The translations under genes were made by a program, and so were the position numbers. Positions 56,474 through 64,000 of a DNA stretch of 64,000 nt are shown here, one piece after another; the first letter of the stretch is position 1, and each line of letters starts with the position of its first letter. Under the pieces are notes generated by a model. The model did no database searches. It was given only the letters and a program-made list of their open reading frames with translations, and was not told where the DNA came from. Origin of the DNA: Novosphingobium mangrovisedimenti. GTDB taxonomy: Bacteria; Pseudomonadota; Alphaproteobacteria; Sphingomonadales; Sphingomonadaceae. Where the stretch lies: contig NZ_JANZXA010000003.1 of NCBI RefSeq assembly GCF_025153475.1, forward strand, positions 62,001 to 126,000, read 5' to 3'.

Positions 56474-57796
56474 ATGGCAAGCTGTCCGGTAACGGGAGGA
56501 AACTCCAACGCTCTCGCCTCGCTGATGAGCGACAATCCGCGCTATGCGGAAATGTTCGACGTCAACAACGAGGCGGCCAACGCGGGTGTCGACAACAATC
56601 GCGACTACACAGACGACATGAACGCATTGCGCGACAAGGCGGCGGTGCAGAAGGGATCGCTGCGCGAACTGCTGGGCGTGCCCGAACTGCCGATGTCGAT
56701 GGGCACGGCGCGTGATTCGATGACGTTCTTCTCCTATCGGGCCTGCGAGATCGGCTTTCGCGAGAACCTGATCTTCTCGTCCGAAGGCTATAACGAGAGC
56801 CCGGGGGTGCGCACGATCGGCACGACGATCCTGTCGATGGTCGGCAAGCCGCACAAGCGCCTGCGTTCGGCCGCCCAGCCGCTGTTCAAGCGCCCCAAGG
56901 TGATCGACTGGTGGAACAAGCGCTGGATCGAGGGGACGGTGGATGCCCTGCTCGACCGCCTGCTGGAAAACGAGACGGCCGATCTCAACATCGAACTGTG
57001 CGCCCGGCTGCCGATGGCCACCGTGACCCGCGCCATCGGGCTCGAGGGCGAGGACGTGATCGAGTTCCGCTACCAGCTTACCCGCGCCACCTTCGGCGCC
57101 GCCAAGCTGCCCCCGGAGGAAGCGGCCGAATCGCGCGCCATTGTCGACAGGACGCTGCGCGACCTCATTGCCGAGAATACCCGCACCCCCGGCGACAACC
57201 TGATCGCGGGCCTGATCGCGGCCGAGATCGTCGACGAGGACACGGGCGACAGGCGCCCGCTCACCGAGGACGAGATCTTCGGCTACTGCAAGCTGGCGAT
57301 CTTCGCGGGCGGCGGCACCACCTGGCGGCAGCTGGGCATCACCATCGATGCGCTGATGACGCATTACCATTTCTGGGAGGCCTGCCGCGAGGACCGCTCG
57401 CTGGTGGAGGCCGCCGTCGAGGAATCGCTGCGCTGGCGCTGTACCGATCCGATGATGCCGCGGCTGTGCGTCGAGGACTACGTGGTGGAAGGCGTGATGG
57501 TCCCGGCAGGGACCAGGGTTTACTTGTGCTTCGGTGCGGCGAACCACGATCCCGCTGTCTATGAACGGCCCGAGGAATACGACATCTTCCGCAAGAAGAG
57601 CGCCGCCAACATGGGCTTCGGCTTCGGCCCGCACCGCTGCCTCGGCATCGAGGTCGCGCGGCAGGAAATGATCGTTGCCATCAATGGTCTGCTCGACCGG
57701 TTCCCGAACATGCAGTACGATTCCACGCGTCCGCGGCCCGAATTCCGCGGGCTGGAACATCGCGGCATGACGTCGGTTCCGGTCATTCTCAAGTGA
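56474..57796 (+). CDS. cytochrome P450
   Basis: 440 residues. The haem loop is MGFGFGPHRCLGIEVARQ (axial Cys in HRCLG), the ExxR motif is VEESLRWRCTDP, and the I helix is AIFAGGGTTWRQL, in which the usual acid-Thr pair is replaced by a GTT sequence, still with the catalytic Thr. It is a soluble class I bacterial P450 that needs a ferredoxin and reductase; neither is encoded nearby. The 5-bp gap after the SDR gene and the GTGA overlap with the next gene show an operon. Substrate unknown; steroids, terpenoids or alkylphenols would be reasonable. Confidence 0.93.
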   Translation: MASCPVTGGNSNALASLMSDNPRYAEMFDVNNEAANAGVDNNRDYTDDMNALRDKAAVQKGSLRELLGVPELPMSMGTARDSMTFFSYRACEIGFRENLIFSSEGYNESPGVRTIGTTILSMVGKPHKRLRSAAQPLFKRPKVIDWWNKRWIEGTVDALLDRLLENETADLNIELCARLPMATVTRAIGLEGEDVIEFRYQLTRATFGAAKLPPEEAAESRAIVDRTLRDLIAENTRTPGDNLIAGLIAAEIVDEDTGDRRPLTEDEIFGYCKLAIFAGGGTTWRQLGITIDALMTHYHFWEACREDRSLVEAAVEESLRWRCTDPMMPRLCVEDYVVEGVMVPAGTRVYLCFGAANHDPAVYERPEEYDIFRKKSAANMGFGFGPHRCLGIEVARQEMIVAINGLLDRFPNMQYDSTRPRPEFRGLEHRGMTSVPVILK

Positions 57797-58830
57797 CCGG
57801 AACGATGAAGCAGGTCGTCCTGGCCTCCTATGCAAAGGGCAATCCGAAGCCGTCCGACTTCCGCATCGAGGACGTGCCCGTGCCCGAAGCCGGCGCGGGC
57901 GAGATCCTGCTGCAAACGCTCTACATCGCCGTCGACCCGCTGATCCGCTTCTCGCTCGATGAAAAGCTGCTCTCGGGTGCGAGCCGGATGGAGCTGGGTG
58001 CGACGATGGTCGGGCCGACGGTCAGCAAGGTCGTGGCTTCGAACCATCCCGACTATGCACCGGGCGATTTCGTGGAAGGCCGCACGTTCTGGGCGGAATA
58101 TGCCGTCGTCGCGCCGGACCGGTCGGACTATCGCGGTCCGCCGCGCAAGCTCGATCCCGCGCTGGCACCGGTTTCTACTGCGCTGGGCGCGCTCGGCGGG
58201 CCGGGCCAGACCGCCTACGAGGGCGTGGTCAATGTCGGCCGGCTCAAGGCGGGCGAGACCATCGTCGTTTCCGCCGCGGCAGGCGCCGTGGGCTCGATGG
58301 CGGGGCAGATCGCCAAGGCGCTCGGCGCACGCGCGGTCGGCATCGCCGGGGGCGAGGCCAAGTGCAGGGCCTTGCTCGATCTCGGCTTCGATGCCGTGGC
58401 CGACTACAAGGCGCCGGATTTCGCCGATCAGCTCAAGGCCGCCCTGCCCGAAGGCGCGGACGTCTATTTCGAGAATGTCGGCGGCGATGTGACCATGGCG
58501 GTGCTGCCGCTGCTCAAGCGCGGCGCGCGCATGCCAATGTGCGGCTTCATCGCCTATTACGGCATGGGCATGGAAGGACCGGGGCCGGATCACCTGCCCG
58601 GCTTCTACCGGCACATCATGTCGAAGGGGCTCGAGATCAAGGGCTTTGCCGGCATCTTCGCCGGTCCCAAGGCGCTGGAGGACATCGCCGGGTGGATGAA
58701 AGAGGGCAAGGTGCGCTTTCCCGAATCCGTCGTCGAAGGCATCGAAGCGGTCCCGCAAGCCTTCTCCAGCGTGTTTTCGGGGCATGACCATGTCGGCAAA
58801 TTGCTCGTGCGTGTCGCGCCCGAGACTTGA
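57793..58830 (+). CDS. NADP-dependent oxidoreductase (MDR, prostaglandin-reductase type)
   Basis: 345 residues from GTG 57793, which overlaps the P450 stop (GTGA); ATG 57805 is an alternative. It is a medium-chain, zinc-free reductase: GPGQTAYEGVVNVGRLKAGE, the Rossmann motif AAAGAVGSMAGQIAKALG, and MPMCGFIAYYGMGM. The zinc-ligand cysteines of alcohol dehydrogenases are absent. Such enzymes reduce the C=C bond of enones or quinones with NADPH. It could reduce an unsaturated ketone in the pathway begun by the P450. Confidence 0.88.
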   Translation: MTGTMKQVVLASYAKGNPKPSDFRIEDVPVPEAGAGEILLQTLYIAVDPLIRFSLDEKLLSGASRMELGATMVGPTVSKVVASNHPDYAPGDFVEGRTFWAEYAVVAPDRSDYRGPPRKLDPALAPVSTALGALGGPGQTAYEGVVNVGRLKAGETIVVSAAAGAVGSMAGQIAKALGARAVGIAGGEAKCRALLDLGFDAVADYKAPDFADQLKAALPEGADVYFENVGGDVTMAVLPLLKRGARMPMCGFIAYYGMGMEGPGPDHLPGFYRHIMSKGLEIKGFAGIFAGPKALEDIAGWMKEGKVRFPESVVEGIEAVPQAFSSVFSGHDHVGKLLVRVAPET

Positions 58831-58861
58831 TTGACCCTCGTCTAGGGGCCAGCTTGGCACC

Positions 58862-59881
58862 ATGGAAATCGAGACTCTGCCCCCACCGCCGCGTTCGACG
58901 GCCAATCCGGCGCCGAAAAGGCCCGCCAATTCGGTGCGCCGCACCACCAGCATCGACGTGTCCTGGCCCGACGGGATCGAGGGGCAGCGTCTCTTCGTAG
59001 GCGCCGCGCGCGACGTGGTCACCCCGGCAGACGGCGGCGCACCGCGCCTCGTTGCCGAGGGCAGCTACCGGGCGCGGCTGAAGGAAGACAAGACGATCAC
59101 CGAGATTTCGGCCGATCTCGAACCCGAAGGCTTGTCCAAGCTGGTCGGTGCAAGGGCGGGCGGCCACTTGCGCATGCTGCTGGGCGAGGTCATGCCCGAT
59201 CTCATCGCGCAGACGCATCCGCTCTATCTCGTGCTCGACGATCTTTCCGGATCGGCGCTGGTTTCCGCTTTCGCATGGTCGCAGTGGTATCCCGACTGGG
59301 CCGAGAAGCTGCGCCAGCGCATCGGCGAGGAAGAGCATGCCAAGCTGATGACCCAGCGCGTCAACGTGTGCTGGGGCCTGCAGGAAGGCCATAGCGGCCT
59401 GCAGCCCGGTGGCCCGCCCTCCAATGTCGCCGATGCCGATGCGGGTGACGTGCGTAACCCGGAGGATCCGCACGGCTGGCATGCACTGCCTGAGCACGAA
59501 GGCCCAGGCTTTCGCCGCGCGCGCCGCATCGACGTGGTGCGTGACGAGGCGGCGGGGGTGATCCGCATCGATTCCGCCTTCCAGGACAGCGCCTCGAAGC
59601 CCGACGGCGGGCGCATCGCCATCCACGAATACCTGCTGCGCGCGACGGCCGACATCGACACGCTCGAAGTGCTCTCGATTGAGCCGGAAGCGCGCATCCT
59701 GCCGTTCTCAGAATGCCCCGGCGCGATTGCCAACACTCAGCGCCTCGTCGGTCGCAAGCTGCCCGACATCCGGGCCGAGGTTCTGGCGCAATTGCGCGGT
59801 CCCGAAGGGTGCACGCATCTCAACGACGCCCTGCGCGCGCTGGCGGACGTGCCGGAACTGGTGGCCGAACTGGCGGCATAG
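58862..59881 (+). CDS. DUF2889 domain protein
   Basis: 339 residues from ATG 58862, 31 bp after the oxidoreductase gene. The N-terminal half (25-110) is beta-rich with TTSIDVSWPDGIEGQRLFVG. The C-terminal part has SECPGAIANTQRLVG, EVLAQLRGPEGCTHLNDAL, the DUF2889 pattern with a conserved Cys-x-His-Leu near the end. The function of the family is not established. Genes with this domain often sit in clusters for breakdown of hydrophobic compounds, as here. No signal peptide is seen. The C-x-H-L motif could bind metal. Confidence 0.8.
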   Translation: MEIETLPPPPRSTANPAPKRPANSVRRTTSIDVSWPDGIEGQRLFVGAARDVVTPADGGAPRLVAEGSYRARLKEDKTITEISADLEPEGLSKLVGARAGGHLRMLLGEVMPDLIAQTHPLYLVLDDLSGSALVSAFAWSQWYPDWAEKLRQRIGEEEHAKLMTQRVNVCWGLQEGHSGLQPGGPPSNVADADAGDVRNPEDPHGWHALPEHEGPGFRRARRIDVVRDEAAGVIRIDSAFQDSASKPDGGRIAIHEYLLRATADIDTLEVLSIEPEARILPFSECPGAIANTQRLVGRKLPDIRAEVLAQLRGPEGCTHLNDALRALADVPELVAELAA

Positions 59882-60035
59882 CCTTCTGTCCTCCTCGTCC
59901 CGGGGAGGACAGAGACCCGTCCCGCACCATCGGCAACCGCAATTGACCGCTGCGGCGCAAGCGGCGCGCAGCGCTTGCACGTGGCGGAACCATCTGAAAG
60001 GCCCCAGGAGAACCAGAAACATCCGGGGGAATGCG

Positions 60036-63000
60036 TTGACTAGATCGGTCGTCACGCTCGATGACAAGTACACGCAAGGAGCGGGGCAGGTCATGCTCTC
60101 GGCGCTGCAAGGCGTGGTGCGTCTGTTGCTTGATCAGGCGCGGCGCGACAAGGCGGCGGGGCTGAACACGGCGGGGTACATCACCGGCTATCGTGGTTCG
60201 CCGATCACCACGCTCGATGCCCAGCTCTGGGCTTCGGAAAAGCTGCTCATCCAGCACGGCATCCGCTTCGAGCCCGGTCTCAACGAGGAACTGGCGGCAA
60301 CCTCGGTGCGCGGCACCCAGCAGCTCGACTGGTACGGCAAGCCGCGCGTCGATGGCGTCTTCGCGCTCTGGTACGCCAAGGGCGTAGGCGTCGAGCGCGC
60401 GGGCGAGGCGATCAAGGCTGCCAACTTCGAAGGCACGCACAGGAACGGCGGCGCGCTGCTGCTGTGCGGCGACGATCACGCCGCCAAGTCCTCGCTCACC
60501 GCGCACCAGTCCGAACACGTGCTGGTCACGGCGATGACGCCAGTGCTCTATCCAGCGACGACCGACGAGATTCTCTCCTTCGGCCAGTACGGTTGGGCGC
60601 TCTCGCGCGTCAGCGGGCTCTACGTCGGCATGAAGACGGTGACCGACACGCTTGACCTGACGACCACTGTCACCCTGCCGGGCTACCAGTTCCCGATTGC
60701 GCTGCCCGAACTGCCCGCCGGCACCGCGCCCAACCTTCGGCTCGCGATGTCGGCGCTGCAGCAGGAGCAGGCGGTGATCGAGCAGCGCCTGCCGATCGTG
60801 CCGCTGTTCACCGCGCTCAATCCCATCGACCGAGTGAGCCACGACGCGCCCGAGCGCAAGCTGACGGTGGTGAGCGCGGGCAAGGCCTGGCTCGACTTGT
60901 GTCAGGCGCTCGCCGATCTCGGGCTGGACGAGGAAAAATGCCGCGCGATCGGCCTGCGCGTGGTCAAGCTCGGCCTCGTCTGGCCGCTCGATGTGGCCTT
61001 TGCGCGGCAGGCCTGCGGCGGCAGCGCCGAGATCATGGTGGCGGAGGAAAAGCGCGCCTTCATCGAGGAACAGCTTGCGCGGATCTTCTACGGCACGGTG
61101 AATGCCCCGGCGATCTCGGGCAAGCATGAGCCGGACGGTGCGAAGTTGCTCTCGGAAATCGGCGTGCTCGATCCCGGCTCGGTCCGCCGTGCGCTGGTGA
61201 AACGGCTGGCCGCGCTCGACATCTTGCCCGACGAGGCGGCGGCGCGCGATGCGGCGCTGCGCGATCTGGAGGGCAGCGCCAAGACGCTGGCCATCACCGC
61301 GATCCGCCCGGCCTATTTCTGCTCGGGCTGCCCGCACAACACCTCGACCGTGGTGCCCGAAGGCTCGGCGGCGATGGGGGCGACCGGGTGCCACGGTCTC
61401 GCCCACTACATGCCCGAGCGGCACACGATGCAGACCGTCTCGATGGGGCAGGAGGGCATGCCCTGGGTCGGCGCGCAGACTTATGTCGATACGCCGCACA
61501 TGTTCCAGAACCTGGGCGACGGGACCTATACCCACTCAGGCCTGCTGACGATCCGCGCGGCCGTGGCGGCGAAGAGCAACGTCACGTTCAAGATCCTCTA
61601 CAACGATGCCGTCGCGATGACGGGCGGGCAGCCCGCCGAAGGCTCGCTGACGGTCGAGCAGATCGTGAACGAGCTGGTGACCGAGGGCGTTTCGCCGGTG
61701 GTGCTGCTGAGCGAGGACCCGGACCGGTTCTCCGCCTCCGATCTGCCCAAGGGCACGCGGGCGCTCTACCGCGACGAACTCGATGCCGTGCAGCGCGAAC
61801 TGCGCGAGCTGAAGGGCACGACGGCGATCGTCTACGACCAGACCTGCGCCAACGAAAAGCGCCGCCGCCGCAAGAAGGGCAAGTTCCCCGATCCCGACAA
61901 GCGGCTCTGGATCAACCCGGCGGTGTGCGAAGGCTGCGGCGATTGCTCGGTGCAGTCGAACTGTCTCTCGATCACCCCGATCGAGACCGAATTCGGCCGC
62001 AAGCGCGCGATCGACCAGTCGACCTGCAACAAGGACTATTCCTGCATCAAGGGCTTCTGCCCCAGCTTCGTCGAGGTCTCCGGTGCTGCACTCGCCAAGC
62101 GCAGCATGGACGATGCGGTGCTGGCGGACATGGTGGCGAAACTGCCGGTGCCGCCCGTGCTCGACGTGTCGCAGGCGCCGCGTGCGATGCTGGTGACGGG
62201 CATCGGCGGCACCGGCGTTCTCACGGTTGGCGCGATCCTCGCCATGGCGGCGCACATGGAGGGCAAGGCCGCCAAGGTGCTCGACCAGACCGGCATGGCT
62301 CAGAAGGGCGGCGCGGTGACCAGCCACTTGCGCATCGGCGCCGATACCGATGCGATCCCCTCGGCCCGTCTCGGCACCGGGCAGGCGGACGTCATCATTG
62401 CCTGCGATCTTGTCGTCGGTTCGGGGCCGGACGTGCTGGCGATGGCGCGGTCCGATACGCAAGTACTGGCGAATGAGGATGTCGTTCCCACCGGCGAATT
62501 CCAGCGCAACCGCAATCTCGATCTCACCGCCACGCGTTTCCTCTCGGCTATCGGCAAGCGTGTCGATCCGGCCAATATCGCCTCGCTGCGCGCCGGGGCG
62601 CTGGCGACGCGGTTGCTGGGCGATTCGATCTTCACCAACCTGATGATGGTCGGCTTTGCTGCGCAGAAGGGGCTGCTGCCGGTCGGGCTCGATTCGATCG
62701 AGGAAGCGGTGCGCCTCAATGGCGTTGCCGCGAAGGCGAACCTTGCCGCGCTCTCGCTCGGGCGGCTCGCGGCGGCGGGGGCTGACGATCTCTTCGCGCT
62801 GGCCGATGCCTCTGCCGAGGGACCGGCCGTGCCGCATTCCTACGCGGAGATCGTCGAAAGCCGCTCGCGCTTGCTGACGGCTTGGCAGAACGAAGCTTAT
62901 GCTGCGCAATATCGGGCGTTCCTCGATGGCGTTGCGGGCAAGCTGCAAGCGCGCGGCCTGGGCGACAGCGAGCCGCTGATGGCGGAGATTGCGCACGGGC

Positions 63001-63512
63001 TCGGCAAGCTCATGGCCTACAAGGACGAGTACGAGGTCGCCCGGCTCTACACCGATCCGGCCTTCCGCAAGGGGCTGGCCGATACCTTCACCGGAAGCCC
63101 CAAGCTCAAGCTCCACCTCGCGCCGCCACTGCTGGCTTTCCGCAAGGACCACAAGACCGGCCGCCCGCGCAAGATCGCCTTCGGTTCGTGGATTTTCCCG
63201 GTCTTTACAGTGATGGCAAAGCTCAAGGGGCTGCGCGGCACGCCGCTCGATCCGTTCGGCTATACGGCGGAGCGCCGCATGGAACGGGCCCTGATCGGCG
63301 GATACCGCGCGCTGGCTGAGGAGATCGCCGACAAGGTCACGCCTCAGTCCATGCCGGTCGCAATCGAACTGGCCGCTGCTGCCGATCTGATCGCCGGGTA
63401 CGGCCCGGTCAAGGACGCGGGCGTGGAGGCCTATCGCGCGCGGGTGGCCGAACTCCTGCCCCGGTTCTCCAAAGCGTCCATCGCGGCCAAACGAGTCACC
63501 GAACGGGCCTGA
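60036..63512 (+). CDS. indolepyruvate ferredoxin oxidoreductase, fused alpha-beta type
   Basis: 1158 residues from TTG 60036, with GGGGGA 5 bases upstream and the N terminus LTRSVVTLDDKYTQGAGQVM that the family has. The frame's earlier start at 59679 overlaps the DUF2889 gene. The thiamine-diphosphate half (1-600) includes GYRGSPITTLDAQLWASEK and MGATGCHGLAHYMPERHTMQ. The iron-sulfur cysteines are in NPAVCEGCGDCSVQSNCLS and CNKDYSCIKGFCPSF. The gamma domain starts at GIGGTGVLTVGAILAMAAHM. It decarboxylates aryl-pyruvates or branched 2-oxo acids to acyl-CoA with ferredoxin as acceptor. Confidence 0.92.
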   Translation: MTRSVVTLDDKYTQGAGQVMLSALQGVVRLLLDQARRDKAAGLNTAGYITGYRGSPITTLDAQLWASEKLLIQHGIRFEPGLNEELAATSVRGTQQLDWYGKPRVDGVFALWYAKGVGVERAGEAIKAANFEGTHRNGGALLLCGDDHAAKSSLTAHQSEHVLVTAMTPVLYPATTDEILSFGQYGWALSRVSGLYVGMKTVTDTLDLTTTVTLPGYQFPIALPELPAGTAPNLRLAMSALQQEQAVIEQRLPIVPLFTALNPIDRVSHDAPERKLTVVSAGKAWLDLCQALADLGLDEEKCRAIGLRVVKLGLVWPLDVAFARQACGGSAEIMVAEEKRAFIEEQLARIFYGTVNAPAISGKHEPDGAKLLSEIGVLDPGSVRRALVKRLAALDILPDEAAARDAALRDLEGSAKTLAITAIRPAYFCSGCPHNTSTVVPEGSAAMGATGCHGLAHYMPERHTMQTVSMGQEGMPWVGAQTYVDTPHMFQNLGDGTYTHSGLLTIRAAVAAKSNVTFKILYNDAVAMTGGQPAEGSLTVEQIVNELVTEGVSPVVLLSEDPDRFSASDLPKGTRALYRDELDAVQRELRELKGTTAIVYDQTCANEKRRRRKKGKFPDPDKRLWINPAVCEGCGDCSVQSNCLSITPIETEFGRKRAIDQSTCNKDYSCIKGFCPSFVEVSGAALAKRSMDDAVLADMVAKLPVPPVLDVSQAPRAMLVTGIGGTGVLTVGAILAMAAHMEGKAAKVLDQTGMAQKGGAVTSHLRIGADTDAIPSARLGTGQADVIIACDLVVGSGPDVLAMARSDTQVLANEDVVPTGEFQRNRNLDLTATRFLSAIGKRVDPANIASLRAGALATRLLGDSIFTNLMMVGFAAQKGLLPVGLDSIEEAVRLNGVAAKANLAALSLGRLAAAGADDLFALADASAEGPAVPHSYAEIVESRSRLLTAWQNEAYAAQYRAFLDGVAGKLQARGLGDSEPLMAEIAHGLGKLMAYKDEYEVARLYTDPAFRKGLADTFTGSPKLKLHLAPPLLAFRKDHKTGRPRKIAFGSWIFPVFTVMAKLKGLRGTPLDPFGYTAERRMERALIGGYRALAEEIADKVTPQSMPVAIELAAAADLIAGYGPVKDAGVEAYRARVAELLPRFSKASIAAKRVTERA

Positions 63513-63631
63513 GCACAAACCTCTCCGCGGGGGCGGTATGTGGGCGGACGGGTTTGTCCGCCGCGCAAATTTGCCTCACCCTTTTCGGGAAGCGGGCGAT
63601 TCCTCAACGATCGCCAGACTGGGGAGAGACG

Positions 63632-64000
63632 ATGGACAAGGCGCAATTCGCACGGCGTTACGGCCCCTGGGCGCTGATAGCCGGGGCCTCGGAAGGAACC
63701 GGGGCGTCGTTCGCAAGACAGCTTGCCGAAATGGGCCTGAACCTCATTCTCGTCGCGCGCCGACAAGGCCCTCTCGATCGGCTCGCATCGGAACTGCGCG
63801 GGGCCCATGGCGTGGAATGCGGGACGGCCTCGATCGACCTTTCCGCTGAGAATGCTGCGCAGCAATTGCTGCAGGTCGCGGGCGATCGTGAGGTCGGCTT
63901 GCTCATCTTCAACGCCGGGGCCGATCCCAACGGATCAATGTTCCTCGACAACGCGGTCGCCAACTGGGACGCGCTGGCCATGCGCAACGTCATGACGGTG
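63632..64000 (+). CDS. short-chain dehydrogenase (partial, cut by window end)
   Basis: First 123 residues: MDKAQFARRYGPWALIAGAS. The cofactor motif is AGASEGTGASFARQLAE, Arg in LVARRQGPLD after beta-2 suggests NADP(H), and the NAG motif is IFNAGADPNGSM. GGGGAGAG precedes ATG 63632. It starts 119 bp after the oxidoreductase gene, in the same direction. The catalytic Ser-Tyr-Lys lies beyond the window. Confidence 0.85.
   Translation, partial: MDKAQFARRYGPWALIAGASEGTGASFARQLAEMGLNLILVARRQGPLDRLASELRGAHGVECGTASIDLSAENAAQQLLQVAGDREVGLLIFNAGADPNGSMFLDNAVANWDALAMRNVMTV

Overview
The window looks like a chromosomal segment of a high-G+C alphaproteobacterium of the order Sphingomonadales, probably Novosphingobium or a close relative. 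This rests on groESL controlled by a CIRCE operator, DUF4167 and DUF4169 proteins, many GTGA/TGATG stop-start overlaps, dispersed palindromic repeats of a kind I associate with sphingomonads, and a dense set of catabolic oxidoreductases. The taxonomic call is inference. I see no rRNA, CRISPR array, insertion sequence, prophage or plasmid functions.

Layout. 0-5 kb: the 3' nearly complete bioF, a visibly less G+C-rich gene for a DUF559 nuclease-like protein flanked by about 390 bp of empty DNA on each side, then a HerA-like ATPase operon with two small proteins. 5-16 kb: nucleotidyltransferase, secreted protein, cytochrome c with an NTF2-like protein, MATE transporter, CIRCE-groES-groEL, a beta-lactamase-fold serine hydrolase, a lipoprotein and polA. 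A 148-bp inverted-repeat element overlaps the polA stop codon. 16-25 kb: MscS channel, two odd tRNA-like genes, slipin, a Cdc48-type AAA ATPase with a possible small RNA upstream, UspA, LysR and scoAB. 25-41 kb: mostly housekeeping: epimerase, glutathione peroxidase, mercaptopyruvate sulfurtransferase, S46 peptidase, lnt-metK (with a hairpin leader hiding the metK start), DUF4167, the coupled hisS-prfA-prmC operon, M61 peptidase and ppa.

41-64 kb is the accessory part. An AraC-type regulator heads a co-directional set (amidohydrolase, SDR, LLM flavin oxidoreductase, alpha/beta hydrolase, SDR) and faces a divergent alpha/beta hydrolase. A shared motif repeats at both ends of this set and is a good operator candidate. 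Then come a Cys/Met-rich DUF1326-DUF2182 pair, an exported adenosine deaminase, a FAH-family protein, two divergent aldehyde dehydrogenases, and a plus-strand run of SDR, cytochrome P450, NADP oxidoreductase, DUF2889 protein, fused indolepyruvate ferredoxin oxidoreductase and a truncated SDR. Together these look like pathways that oxidise a hydrophobic or aromatic compound to CoA-thioester and organic-acid intermediates; scoAB at 24 kb could feed in at the end. The substrate cannot be read from the sequence.

Best candidates for something undescribed: the tRNA-like pair, the metK leader, the 148-bp element, the AraC regulon with its motif, the DUF1326-DUF2182 module, and the small RNA or attenuator ahead of cdc48.
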